From contig PDSJ01000011.1 in the NCBI GenBank assembly GCA_002748425.1, positions 1-64,000 of the forward strand: a stretch of DNA of 64,000 nt. The letters run 5' to 3'. Shown one piece after another: positions 34,082 to 43,385 of this stretch (its first letter is position 1; each line of letters begins with the position of its first letter). The stretch comes from a candidate division KSB3 bacterium. GTDB taxonomy: Bacteria > Moduliflexota > Moduliflexia > Moduliflexales > Moduliflexaceae. The notes beneath the pieces were generated by a model that saw nothing but the letters and a program-made list of their open reading frames with translations, had not been told where the DNA came from and ran no database searches. A program made the position numbers and the translations under genes.

Positions 34082-36571
34082 TTAGATTAGCTTTCTCAGC
34101 ATCAACAACAAGAACAGTCCGCACGTCAATATCGAGCAGACGATTCCCAGCCAGACGATTCTCGGGCTATAGCCGCGCCAAACCTCATGTGACCCGGCTT
34201 CCAGCCAGACAGCTGAAAATGCGAGATTCGCGAGTTTTAGCGTCGCTGCCTTGCCATCGATCTCTATATGCCAGCCCGGATACAACTGTTCTGTAAAAAC
34301 AAGATAGCCGCTGCAATTATTCGTCACTGCATACGATGCCGACTGACTGCTGTGCGCCTTTGTTTCAATCCGGACGTCCAAAGGGTTCTCACAGCTATTC
34401 GGATCTGCCGGAGGCTCAAGCGCCCTGGCCCGTCCGAAGTCCGCAATTCTGAAAAAGACAGTTTTCTGAGGCTCCTGGAGAACAACATGCCGGCGGGGAT
34501 CAAAATCCGCCTTCAGCATCCAGCGCTCCGCCTCACGATCCGATTCAACGTCCTGCCACTGCGTGACAAATCCCACTCGCGGTGCCGCGCGAGTATTACG
34601 GTATAACAGAAGAGGACGATCGCTCCAGTTCGGAATAGCTGCCACACGTTCAAGTCCGGGAACATCGATATTGTCCGATGACAGCACCAGCGTCACGCCT
34701 CCAGACGAGAGCAGCGGAATTTTCCGGTCCCACGGCAGCGCTTCGATCAGTTCTTTGAGCCGAATAATGCGGCGCTGCGCCATCATATTATAATCTCTGT
34801 GGAAGATAACCGGGATATGATAATTGCCGCCCAGATAAAAGCGCAGCGTTTCAAGCTGCCAGCGATAGAGCCACATGATGTGGTCCGGCGGGACCATGAA
34901 CTCGCCGCCCACAGGAAAGTGAAAAAACTGCGGCAAGGCGTCAGGACTGCGATAGAGCCTCCCATCTCCGATTTCCTGGCGAATACGCTCCGCAAGCGCA
35001 GGTTCCTTATTAAAATATGCCGCCGGCGCTACAGGACTCACGCGCCTTCCGGCAGAAAGAAGATCCACGACCAGCACAACAGCAAACGCCCATGACTGCC
35101 AGGCCCTCGGCTGCATATATCGAGATGTGACCAGAAGCGTAAACAGCAGCCATACTGCTGTTGCATGCGTGAAAGAGCGGCTTAAGCCCGCATGGGAAAT
35201 TGCTGTGCCCGGACGTGTAAAAAAAACGCTTTGCAGCTGGACGGCAAAATCGCTGGAAAGCCAAAACAGCAATGTGAACGAGCCCAGGAGAAAAACAACG
35301 CTCCACAAAGCAATCAATATATTTCGAGCCTTGCGGCGTCTTTTCGAGCCGGCAGGATCAGGAGAGGCTGTCGTCACAATCTGCGTCAGGATCATTTCCG
35401 CCCCGTAACCTGCCAGGAAGGCCAGCGGGAAGATTCCCCCCAACAGGAATTTAATCGGATAACGAAAGATCGAGATAAGCGGCACCACACGGAATAACAG
35501 AGGAAAGAACGGAACAAAACGACCAAACGCCAGGATCAGGCTTACGAAAAACATTCCGGCCAGAAACAATCGGCTTCGAAGTGGACAAGGTTGCCTTTGA
35601 GGAGAACAGGCCCCAATCACTGCGAGGGCAAAGGCAACACAGCCAAAATAAATATTCGGAATGTAAGGATAGCCGTAATCCCCCAAATCACCGCCCCAGA
35701 AGTAGATATTGTACGGCAGCCTGTCAAGATACCCGCGAAAAGCTGGAACGAACATTTCAGGTATACGTCCCGGATACAATGACCACTGAGCAAACATACG
35801 ATAATCTAATCCGATCCCCCGCGATGATTGCGAGACTGCCTCCAACGTGGGAAGGACCTGGAAGCATGCTCCGCCAATAATACTGCCGGCCAGCAGGCCC
35901 CAGAACATCAACTTCCGGAACACGGACACATTCGGAAAAGGGAATGTCACAGCCCAGCCCAGCAGCGTCACCATCATCAGCACATTGACCTCTGGCGCTC
36001 CAAGGATCACTTGCAGCACAGCAACGAGACTTGCAGACACAAAATAACGTCGGCGGCGTTCTGAAAGAAACAGATGCCAGTACAGGAGGATTAAGGGCAG
36101 AAGCCCCATTGCCGCCAGTCGGGTCGGGTGATCGTTCAGCGAGAGACTATAACCGCAGAAACCATAGAAAACCCCCACCAGGAAACTTGACGTTTTTTGA
36201 AGACCTAAAGAGCGTGAAAACAGATAGGCCGACAACGAGCAAAGTATATAATGCAGTACAACAAACAGGCTGAATGCTTTGACAGCAGGCAGAAACAGGA
36301 ATAACAGATTCGCTGGGTATAAGGGAGAATTGTTCAGATCGGCAAGATAAGGATGACCGCCATGACGATAGGCATCCCACAAAGGAAATTCGCCGGCGCG
36401 GAGCAAATCAGCGAACAGCTTCTCTTGCGGGAAGAAGAAGTACGTCACATCACGAAAAAAAAATGTTTCGTCAAGAAAAAGCGGACGAAAACAAAATCCG
36501 ATCCAGAGCAGAATAAGAAACCAGAATTCCTTTTCTTGAAAGATCTCTTTGAAGCGTGTTCGCTGTGTCAT
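34082..36571 (-). CDS. YfhO-family polytopic membrane protein, copy 3
   Basis: This 829-residue third paralogue has first-loop motifs F-F-F-R-D-V-T-Y-F-F-F-P-Q-E, F-P-L-W-D-A-Y-R-H-G-G-H-P-Y and S-P-L-Y-P-A-N-L-L. The membrane domain is similar and the C-terminal domain contains L-Y-P-G-W-H-I-E-I-D-G-K. It is closer in motif detail to copy 1 than to copy 2 (R-H-G-G, aromatic run after F-F-R-D). The upstream neighbour, 18 nt away, is another large membrane protein. Three divergent copies in 16 kb suggest different donors or acceptors in one glycosylation pathway. Confidence 0.82.
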   Translation of the reverse strand: MTQRTRFKEIFQEKEFWFLILLWIGFCFRPLFLDETFFFRDVTYFFFPQEKLFADLLRAGEFPLWDAYRHGGHPYLADLNNSPLYPANLLFLFLPAVKAFSLFVVLHYILCSLSAYLFSRSLGLQKTSSFLVGVFYGFCGYSLSLNDHPTRLAAMGLLPLILLYWHLFLSERRRRYFVSASLVAVLQVILGAPEVNVLMMVTLLGWAVTFPFPNVSVFRKLMFWGLLAGSIIGGACFQVLPTLEAVSQSSRGIGLDYRMFAQWSLYPGRIPEMFVPAFRGYLDRLPYNIYFWGGDLGDYGYPYIPNIYFGCVAFALAVIGACSPQRQPCPLRSRLFLAGMFFVSLILAFGRFVPFFPLLFRVVPLISIFRYPIKFLLGGIFPLAFLAGYGAEMILTQIVTTASPDPAGSKRRRKARNILIALWSVVFLLGSFTLLFWLSSDFAVQLQSVFFTRPGTAISHAGLSRSFTHATAVWLLFTLLVTSRYMQPRAWQSWAFAVVLVVDLLSAGRRVSPVAPAAYFNKEPALAERIRQEIGDGRLYRSPDALPQFFHFPVGGEFMVPPDHIMWLYRWQLETLRFYLGGNYHIPVIFHRDYNMMAQRRIIRLKELIEALPWDRKIPLLSSGGVTLVLSSDNIDVPGLERVAAIPNWSDRPLLLYRNTRAAPRVGFVTQWQDVESDREAERWMLKADFDPRRHVVLQEPQKTVFFRIADFGRARALEPPADPNSCENPLDVRIETKAHSSQSASYAVTNNCSGYLVFTEQLYPGWHIEIDGKAATLKLANLAFSAVWLEAGSHEVWRGYSPRIVWLGIVCSILTCGLFLLLMLRKLI

Positions 36572-36589
36572 TGAGCATTCAGGCGCAGG

Positions 36590-38236
36590 CTATTTCCGGG
36601 GCGATCCCGGACCGTAAATTTCAATCAGCTCGGATACCGGGATGACTCGTTTTGCGGCCCCTAATGGTTTTGTCAACCATCGAAAAAACGGAGCATCAGG
36701 GCTGCCAATATACTGGAAAAAAAATGAGGAATTGAGCTTTTTGGCCGGGACTTTATGCAGCTCTTTGGCCTGAGGAATGACCAGCAACGCCGCCCGTTCA
36801 TACGTTTTCACAATATGACGTTTGAATTCGATAGAACTGTTCAACGCGCCGATCAGTAGCAACAGGGCCGCCAGAACCGCCACCAGACGCTTATTCGTCA
36901 CTGCATAAAAAAAGGCTCTGATCGTAAAGATGCAGAGCACGCATAAGCCTGGGATCGATGCGCGCATCACCAGGTCGTTCCAGAATCCGTAACGGTACAA
37001 CGGTAAAATGAGAAGAAAAATCAGCGTTGTCTGTAAAAACCTCTGCTCCCTGGCAGAGAGCGGAAGGCCGCTTGCATATATCACGAACATATACAGGAGA
37101 AGTTCAAAGAGCACAAACAGCACAAGCAATGCGACTGACTCGATCACCGACAAGCCTGGAACAACAGGATGCGTCAGCACAAAGCCTTTGCTCACCGGAC
37201 TCAGAGGCAAAGGGATCGGGTAAAATTTTGCGCTATAGAACAAGACTGAAACCAGGATGAGCAGAACGCCGATGACATTGCTGAATGAAAGATATTGCGT
37301 CACTCTGGTCATCCATGACTTTTTCCCGGAAAAAAAATCAGCGATGAAATATGGCAGCAGGCCAAGCGTTACAAACGGACTCCATAACGGGCTGAGAGCA
37401 AGATAAAAAATCAGCCCTTTTTTCTCCCTGCCGTAAAAAAGTGCTGAAAAAATGATTCCACACGCAATCCAGCCGCCGAGAGCCTGGTTCGGCACCCAAA
37501 ACAAGAGGGATGAGTTGGCGGAATATTGCCAGTTTCCTGACCATCGCTCAATATGCTCCCAGTGGAGAAATGCGAGCGGCTCGTGGAGAAAGACCGTTCT
37601 CACGATTGCCAGCCCGATGACATCCAGGCCGGAGAAGCAGATGACGATCAAGAGCGTCAGGAAAGACAGGCGATGTGCCAAGACCGCAAACCAGAGCAGA
37701 GCCAGACACAGCCCGAAATACGTCCAGAGAAAAAGCGCCTGATTCGCCCAGAACCAGCCAAACAGCTTTCCAACAATCGCAGCAGGCAGATAATAGGCGA
37801 TATAATACACAAGAGGAGTTCTCAGTGGAGGAAGAACAGCCCCCTGCTCCGCAGAAAAGCTGTACGATACCGGCCAGGCTTGCTGGATGAGCACATCCAA
37901 AACAGCCGTATGTTTTGGCCAGTCTCCGTCCTGGTGACCATAGCCGCCGACTCCGGCGAGGATCAGAAAAAAGAACGCCGCCAGCAGCACCAGCAGTAAT
38001 TGGGATATCGATATTGTGAAGCGAGGAACGTTCACTGGAATCCGCAATGCGAATTCAAGGCCCAGAACCAGACAGATTCCACAGATTAGCGCAAGATACC
38101 AGCGCAAATAGCCGAAAAAAAAGATCGCGTATGGCAGAGCCAGGTACGCAAGTGACGCGAAAACTAAGGGCTGCTTCTTCAGTCCTGATCCAAGCAGTTT
38201 CATTGAATGAGCAGAGTGTTCCAGAGGGAAATCCAT
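36590..38236 (-). CDS. Polytopic membrane protein of unknown function (GT-C glycosyltransferase-like)
   Basis: This protein of about 548 residues consists almost entirely of membrane helices, with one large loop early on (G-G-Y-G-H-Q-D-G-D-W-P-K-H, then P-L-R-T-P-L-V-Y-Y). The acidic D-G-D-W-P-K-H loop after the first helices is reminiscent of GT-C-fold lipid-linked glycosyltransferases, but I do not recognise the family. ATG 38236 sits at the end of the pilA terminator and has no clear ribosome site; ATG 38203 is an alternative. It heads the minus-strand envelope gene train. Confidence 0.6.
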   Translation of the reverse strand: MDFPLEHSAHSMKLLGSGLKKQPLVFASLAYLALPYAIFFFGYLRWYLALICGICLVLGLEFALRIPVNVPRFTISISQLLLVLLAAFFFLILAGVGGYGHQDGDWPKHTAVLDVLIQQAWPVSYSFSAEQGAVLPPLRTPLVYYIAYYLPAAIVGKLFGWFWANQALFLWTYFGLCLALLWFAVLAHRLSFLTLLIVICFSGLDVIGLAIVRTVFLHEPLAFLHWEHIERWSGNWQYSANSSLLFWVPNQALGGWIACGIIFSALFYGREKKGLIFYLALSPLWSPFVTLGLLPYFIADFFSGKKSWMTRVTQYLSFSNVIGVLLILVSVLFYSAKFYPIPLPLSPVSKGFVLTHPVVPGLSVIESVALLVLFVLFELLLYMFVIYASGLPLSAREQRFLQTTLIFLLILPLYRYGFWNDLVMRASIPGLCVLCIFTIRAFFYAVTNKRLVAVLAALLLLIGALNSSIEFKRHIVKTYERAALLVIPQAKELHKVPAKKLNSSFFFQYIGSPDAPFFRWLTKPLGAAKRVIPVSELIEIYGPGSPRK

Positions 38237-38271
38237 AAAAAAAGGTGTGGCGGAATTACCCACCACACCTT
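38237..38271 (-). terminator. Rho-independent terminator of pilA
   Basis: On the minus strand AAGGTGTGG (38271-38263) pairs with CCACACCTT (38250-38242) around a 12-nt loop and runs straight into seven Ts (38243-38237). The strength suggests pilA is mostly a monocistronic, abundant mRNA and that genes beyond depend on readthrough or their own promoter. Confidence 0.85.
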
Positions 38272-38318
38272 CCACCTTCTCATACACTTACGAGACATGA
38301 TGGCAGAAGAGATTGTGA

Positions 38319-38759
38319 TTATGGTTTCGTGCCGCAAGCACCAGTGTCACCCTTGCCGGCTTCATACATAGACCCATTCATAAAACGGATATCTGCCTCA
38401 AAATCGCTTCCTGAAACAGCATTCCCTTTTCCACAGCTTGATAAGGTATAGTTGTTTCCGTCACTCTTATAATAATATCTGGCACCCCATCCATCGATAT
38501 CTGACCCTGTATAATACGATGTCGGGACAATAGTTCCGATTGTCCACTCATTACTAAAAACCGGAAACGTATCGTAATCGACCTGATAGCTGCCCAGCGC
38601 AGTTCCGATAGCACGCATATCAGCCATCGTTCGTTTTTGTTTCGACCGTTGAATAGCGGTCAGCAGGTTCGGTACGGCAATAGCTGCGATGATACCGATG
38701 ATAGCTACAACGATCAATAACTCGATTAATGTAAACCCTTTTTCTTTCCTGAACATCAT
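38319..38759 (-). CDS. pilA: Type IV pilin / major pseudopilin
   Basis: This 146-residue prepilin has a short basic leader and the type III signal K-G-F-T-L-I-E-L-L-I-V-V-A-I-I. It would be cut between Gly and Phe, with Glu5 of the mature form present. The mature globular part is small, with two C-terminal-region cysteines (S-S-C-G-K-G and G-A-C-G-T-K-P) likely forming a disulfide loop. It also resembles GspG-type pseudopilins (Y-D-T-F-P). GGAGGA lies 6 nt before ATG 38759. Location directly after pilS-pilR, with its own sigma-54 promoter and terminator, favours major pilin. Confidence 0.87.
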   Translation of the reverse strand: MMFRKEKGFTLIELLIVVAIIGIIAAIAVPNLLTAIQRSKQKRTMADMRAIGTALGSYQVDYDTFPVFSNEWTIGTIVPTSYYTGSDIDGWGARYYYKSDGNNYTLSSCGKGNAVSGSDFEADIRFMNGSMYEAGKGDTGACGTKP

Positions 38760-38820
38760 AATCAATCCTCCATCATAAAAGTAATAGTGTTCAAAACCTT
38801 ATCGCTCGACGCTACATGAT

Positions 38821-38839
38821 AACGCATACTTCATGCCAA
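38821..38839 (-). promoter_or_regulatory. pilA: Sigma-54 promoter of pilA
   Basis: On the minus strand the sequence TTGGCATGAAGTATGCGTT has GG and GC exactly 12 nt apart, with T-G-G-C-A at -24 and T-G-C at -12, close to consensus TGGCAC-N5-TTGC. The start point would be about 12 nt further, leaving a leader near 50 nt. pilR, an enhancer-binding activator of sigma-54, is the adjacent gene. Confidence 0.75.
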
Positions 38840-38877
38840 CCGGCTTTTGCCCTTTTTTCAGGAGGTATAAGGCGGAA

Positions 38878-38935
38878 GGTGACAATTCTTGCAACTCTCA
38901 GGGTGACAAATTTCAGAATCTGACAAAATTCGTCA
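38878..38935 (-). promoter_or_regulatory. Repeated upstream motif, candidate PilR-binding sites
   Basis: On the plus strand GGTGACAA occurs at 38878-38885 and 38902-38909, 24 nt apart. The near-palindrome TGACAAAATTCGTCA lies at 38921-38935 and overlaps the pilR stop. All are upstream of the sigma-54 promoter at distances of roughly 40-100 bp, where an enhancer-binding protein would sit. Confidence 0.5.
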
Positions 38936-40327
38936 CTCTGTGTGCTCAGGCTTTTTTTCATCCAGCTCGAATTTATCCAGGCGGTATCGGAATGAGCGGA
39001 AGGTCAGATGCAGCAGGTCGGCAGCATGTTTTTTTACCCATCCGGTTTTCTCAAGCGCTTTGAGCAGCAGATCCTTCTCGACTTCATCCACAATATTCTC
39101 TAAATCGATCCCTTCGGGTGGAATCTCTGCCGGAATACGGGACGCAAAAGGGTGAATTACGCCACGAATATTTTCCGGCAGACCGGCCAGGTCGATCGCA
39201 GGTTCAGCTTCGAGCGCCACAGCTCGTTCGATGACATTTTCCAGTTCGCGGATATTACCGGGCCAGGCATAGCTCAAAAGCTTTCCCAGCGCTTCGTCAG
39301 TCACATGCGTGAAATGCCTGCCGATCTCCTGGTTGTACTTTTTGAGAAAATGCTGGGCCAACAAAGGAATATCTTCCTCTCGCTCCCGTAAGGGAGGCAG
39401 ATGAATCGGAATCACATTCAAACGATAGTACAGATCGTTCCGAAAGCTCTTCTCGGCCACCATCTGGTCTAAATCACGATTCGTCGCCGCAACAATCCGC
39501 ACATCCACCGAAATATCCTTGGTGCCGCCAACCCTCTTAAACTGCTTTTCCTGGAGCACCCGCAACAGCTTTACCTGAATCAGCAAGGGTAATTCCCCGA
39601 CCTCGTCCAAAAACAGCGTTCCCCGGTCTGCCAGTTCGAACAGTCCGATCTTATTTGACACAGCTCCGGTGAATGCGCCCTTCATATACCCAAACAGTTC
39701 GCTCTCCAGCAGATTTTCCGGAATTGCGCCGCAGCTCACTGCGACAAACGGTGCATCACGGCGGGAACTATTCTGATGGATTGCCCGCGCGATTAACTCC
39801 TTGCCGGTTCCACTCTCCCCGGTGACCAAAATCGTGCTTTTACTCGGCCCGATACGGCGAATCATATCGAAAATATGGCGAATGGCCTGGCTTTCTCCGA
39901 CAATATTTCCCACATCAAATTGATGGTCATACTGCCGCTTATAATATTCATGTTCTTCACGAAGCTGCTTCCGCTCGAGCGCATTCCGGATCGTCAATTT
40001 GATCTTTTCAATGTCAAACGGTTTGGTCAGATAATCCAACGCGCCCTGTTTCATGGCTGAAACAGCGTCTTCGGTCGATGAAAAGGCTGTAATCACCAGC
40101 ACCAGCGTCTCAGGAGATACCTGCTTGACATAGCGCAAGACCTCCAATCCGCTCATGCCCGGCATTTTGATATCGGTAATCACAAGATCATAAATATCCT
40201 CATCAACCGCTCGGCACGCTTCCTGACCGTCTTCAGCAAGCCCGACATCATACTGTTCCTTCTTGAGCATGATATGCAGAAAATCCCGCATACTCTGCTC
40301 GTCATCGACCACTAATATTTTACTCAT
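38933..40327 (-). CDS. pilR: Sigma-54-dependent response regulator PilR
   Basis: This 464-residue NtrC-type activator has a receiver domain with phosphoacceptor Asp52 (V-I-T-D-I-K-M-P-G). The AAA+ domain has Walker A G-E-S-G-T-G-K-E (170-177) and the sigma-54-contacting G-A-F-T-G-A (217-222). A Fis-type helix-turn-helix is at the C-terminus (H-A-A-D-L-L-H-L-T-F-R-S-F-R-Y-R-L). ATG 40327 begins the receiver domain directly; upstream in-frame codons lie in the gap after pilS. It should activate pilA transcription at the sigma-54 promoter 100 nt downstream of its stop. Confidence 0.92.
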   Translation of the reverse strand: MSKILVVDDEQSMRDFLHIMLKKEQYDVGLAEDGQEACRAVDEDIYDLVITDIKMPGMSGLEVLRYVKQVSPETLVLVITAFSSTEDAVSAMKQGALDYLTKPFDIEKIKLTIRNALERKQLREEHEYYKRQYDHQFDVGNIVGESQAIRHIFDMIRRIGPSKSTILVTGESGTGKELIARAIHQNSSRRDAPFVAVSCGAIPENLLESELFGYMKGAFTGAVSNKIGLFELADRGTLFLDEVGELPLLIQVKLLRVLQEKQFKRVGGTKDISVDVRIVAATNRDLDQMVAEKSFRNDLYYRLNVIPIHLPPLREREEDIPLLAQHFLKKYNQEIGRHFTHVTDEALGKLLSYAWPGNIRELENVIERAVALEAEPAIDLAGLPENIRGVIHPFASRIPAEIPPEGIDLENIVDEVEKDLLLKALEKTGWVKKHAADLLHLTFRSFRYRLDKFELDEKKPEHTE

Positions 40328-40337
40328 ACGCGTTTCT

Positions 40338-42077
40338 TTACCAATAATATTGCACAAAAGGCAGAACCACCTCAAAGGTTGTTCCTTCCTGAGGAGAACT
40401 CTTCACTCGAATAACACCATGATGATTTTTGACAATCGTATGCGCGATCGCCAGGCCGAGGCCGCTTCCCTGCTTCTTTGTGGTATAAAAAGGCTGGAAA
40501 ATATGATGCAAGGTCTCCTCATCCAAACCATCACCCGTATCACTCACAGAAATGACGGCCACTTCCAATGGGGTCCGGGCGTCTAATTTCCATCCGTCAA
40601 GTCTCTCGGAACGGGCGCAAATACGGAGTTCTCCCCCTTTGGACATGGCTTGCAGAGCGTTCAAGCATAAATTCCAGAACACTTGCTGGAGCTGTTGTGT
40701 GTCGCAGACAATTTTCGGAAAGTCCTGAGGCAGCTCGACATGAATCGTACATTTCTCTTCAACAAAACGCTTGTCTTGCCTGAGCAGACCGACAGTCGAT
40801 AAAATGACATCACGCATAATGTCGCTTTCTGCAAAACTCATCGATTGAGGGCGGGCATACAGCAGAAAATCCGACAAAAGGTGATCAAGACGCTTTGATT
40901 CCCGGAGCACAATGTCCATCAGGCTCGCCTGCTCAATGTCGAGTGTCAGTTCGCTGTTCAGCATCTGGATCGATCCGCTGATTGACGCCAGGGGGTTTCT
41001 GATTTCATGCGCGAGACCTGCAGCAAGCTGCCCGATTGCCGCGAGGCGATCGGCCTGAGCAACGTGCTCCTGCATCGCTTTCAATTCCGTCAGGTCTTGA
41101 AAGATACAAATCAATCCGGCCACATTTCCGCTATTATCCAGGAAAAGAGACACTGACACGCCGAGAAACACCGTTGTCCCGGATTTTGTCACAATTGCCG
41201 TTTCCTGTCGCTGGACAAGCCTGTCTGCCTTCATGTTTCTCAATAAGGGATTCATCTTCTGTGGAACGTCAAGTTCCGGAAAAATGTCCTGAAGCGGCTT
41301 TCCATAGACTTCGCTCAAGGTATAGCCCGTAATTTGCTCTGCTGCAAAATTATAGGAGGTGAGTTTCAGATGGAGATCGGTCGTCATCACGCCGCTGTGC
41401 ATGCTTTGCAGAATATTATGATGGAACGCCTGCAATTCAGTAAGGTCGTATGATGTTTCCCACAGACGCTGGTGGGTTTTTCTAAGCGATTCGGAAAGAT
41501 AGCTGCTGAGAAACGCGACCAGATAAAACGCGCAGGCATTCAGGAAGACCTTATAATATACGGCACTGCTGTTTACAGGAGTGAAGAGGAGGGGCTGTGT
41601 CGGGATAAACAGGGGCTGAATCCGATAGAACTGCACCCCCACAAGTGCCCCGTATAACATCGTACTTAACGAAGCAACAATAAACGCTCCTTGTCGAAAG
41701 AGAAGGATTCCGGCCGCAATGATCGTGAAAATATAGGTAGAGGTAAAGACACTTTCTACACCGCCGGTGATATACACCATCGCGGTCTCAAACAGCAAAT
41801 CATAGCCAAACTGAAAATATGCGTACAGATGGAGATTTCCGAACTGATTCAGAAAGGAAGCCGTCAGCCCGGTGAAGGCATAGGAGAGAATAATAAAAAT
41901 ATACAGCAGCTCAAGAGGACGTGACTGCAAGACATTCCACTGGATGGTCAGCCCTGAGCCAAGCAGAATCGTCACCACGACGATCCTGAAGATCATCAGC
42001 CATTTAATTTTATTCAGCAGGCTGTCCCGCTGCAGGGAATCTTCAGGATAGTCGCTGTATATCGGGAGTGATGGCAT
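40338..42077 (-). CDS. pilS: Sensor histidine kinase PilS
   Basis: This 579-residue kinase has six membrane helices in its first 195 residues, a PAS domain (about 218-335), the dimerisation/phosphorylation helix with His357 (A-G-L-A-H-E-I-R-N-P-L-A), and an ATPase domain (N-L-C-L-N-A-L, D-T-G-D-G-L, G-S-G-L-G-L-A-I). This six-helix plus PAS layout is that of PilS, which monitors pilin level in the inner membrane. Only 10 nt separate it from pilR. Confidence 0.92.
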   Translation of the reverse strand: MPSLPIYSDYPEDSLQRDSLLNKIKWLMIFRIVVVTILLGSGLTIQWNVLQSRPLELLYIFIILSYAFTGLTASFLNQFGNLHLYAYFQFGYDLLFETAMVYITGGVESVFTSTYIFTIIAAGILLFRQGAFIVASLSTMLYGALVGVQFYRIQPLFIPTQPLLFTPVNSSAVYYKVFLNACAFYLVAFLSSYLSESLRKTHQRLWETSYDLTELQAFHHNILQSMHSGVMTTDLHLKLTSYNFAAEQITGYTLSEVYGKPLQDIFPELDVPQKMNPLLRNMKADRLVQRQETAIVTKSGTTVFLGVSVSLFLDNSGNVAGLICIFQDLTELKAMQEHVAQADRLAAIGQLAAGLAHEIRNPLASISGSIQMLNSELTLDIEQASLMDIVLRESKRLDHLLSDFLLYARPQSMSFAESDIMRDVILSTVGLLRQDKRFVEEKCTIHVELPQDFPKIVCDTQQLQQVFWNLCLNALQAMSKGGELRICARSERLDGWKLDARTPLEVAVISVSDTGDGLDEETLHHIFQPFYTTKKQGSGLGLAIAHTIVKNHHGVIRVKSSPQEGTTFEVVLPFVQYYW

Positions 42078-42099
42078 GTGTCATACACATTCTGAAGGC

Positions 42100-43314
42100 T
42101 TATTTGATTGCCTGAATCATCGTAAACATAGGCATATACATCGCGATGACCACACCCCCAACCGTGATACCGAGAAAGACGATCAATGCAGGCTCCATTG
42201 CTGAAGTGAGCGCTTCAACCGCCTCATCCACTTCTGCTTCATAGAAATCCGCAATTTTTTCCAGCATGGCATCCAGCGCCCCGCTTTGTTCTCCGACTCC
42301 GATCATCTGCACCACCATCCCCGGGAAAACCTCGGTTGCTTCCAGCGGCTCGGCAATCGTTTTACCTTCCTTAATGCTGTCCCTGGTTGTCATAATCGCC
42401 ATTTCAATAATCGCATTTCCGGCCGACTTTGCTGTGATTTCCAGGCTGTCCAGGATGGGCACGCCACTGCTGATCAAGGTCCCCAGCGTCCTGGTGAAGC
42501 GTGCCACTGAGGATTTCACAATCAAATTACTAAAAAGAGGCGTTTTCAGAGAAATTGAGTCGATAATGACTCTGCCTCGTTCAGTGGCGTAAAACTTTTT
42601 AATCGCAAATCCCAGAACGACCAGCGCTGGAATTATCACAAAAATCCAGCGCTTGAGAAAATGACTGAGAGCGATCACGATTTGTGTCGGCAGCGGCAGA
42701 GTCGCACCGAGTTCACTAAACAGGTCTCCGAACACTGGGATCACAAAGATCAATAAAATCGTCACCACCGCGACTGCGACAGTCAGCACGATAATCGGAT
42801 ACACCATTGCTCCTCTGATTTTGGCCTTGATCGCTTCATTTTTCTCCATATAGGTTGCAATACGCGCCAGGATCGTATCCAGAATACCACCGGCTTCCCC
42901 GGCCTCCACCAGGTTGACAAAGAGGTTGTCAAACTGTTTCGGATGCTTACGCAGTGCATCGGCAAACGTGGAGCCCTCCTCAACATCGGCACGTATTTTT
43001 TTCAGCAGGCTCGACATGGATGGATTTTCCTTATCCTGTGATAAAATCTCAAGCCCCTGCACAAGAGGTAAACCAGCATCGATCATCGTGGCAAACATAC
43101 GCACAAAGAGCGTAATGTCCTTTGTCGTAATTTTGGGAGCCAGCATTTTCTTAAGAAAAGGAATCGAGAGGTCTTTGGGCTTCGGTTTCAGGGTCGAGGG
43201 ATCGGCTCCGGTTTTTCCCTTGATCATTTTGAGTGCGACTTCTTTGCTCGGGGCCTCAATGACTTTTTTTAATGTCCGGCCGGCGATTTTGGCTTTGTAA
43301 CTAAATTCAGGCAT
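42100..43314 (-). CDS. pilC: Type IV pilus inner-membrane platform protein PilC
   Basis: This 404-residue protein has two tandem GspF/PilC cytoplasmic helical domains, each followed by membrane helices. The first carries V-R-M-F-A-T-M-I-D-A-G-L-P-L-V-Q-G and the second F-T-R-T-L-G-T-L-I-S-S-G-V-P-I-L-D. The membrane run before the C-terminus is I-V-F-L-G-I-T-V-G-G-V-V-I-A-M-Y. It anchors the pilus and couples to PilB and PilT. Confidence 0.93.
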   Translation of the reverse strand: MPEFSYKAKIAGRTLKKVIEAPSKEVALKMIKGKTGADPSTLKPKPKDLSIPFLKKMLAPKITTKDITLFVRMFATMIDAGLPLVQGLEILSQDKENPSMSSLLKKIRADVEEGSTFADALRKHPKQFDNLFVNLVEAGEAGGILDTILARIATYMEKNEAIKAKIRGAMVYPIIVLTVAVAVVTILLIFVIPVFGDLFSELGATLPLPTQIVIALSHFLKRWIFVIIPALVVLGFAIKKFYATERGRVIIDSISLKTPLFSNLIVKSSVARFTRTLGTLISSGVPILDSLEITAKSAGNAIIEMAIMTTRDSIKEGKTIAEPLEATEVFPGMVVQMIGVGEQSGALDAMLEKIADFYEAEVDEAVEALTSAMEPALIVFLGITVGGVVIAMYMPMFTMIQAIK

Positions 43315-43385
43315 AATAGTTCAGCATCGAATCAGGTAGAATCCAAAGAGCGAAACAACAACACGACAACGCTTTTTACAGGGAC

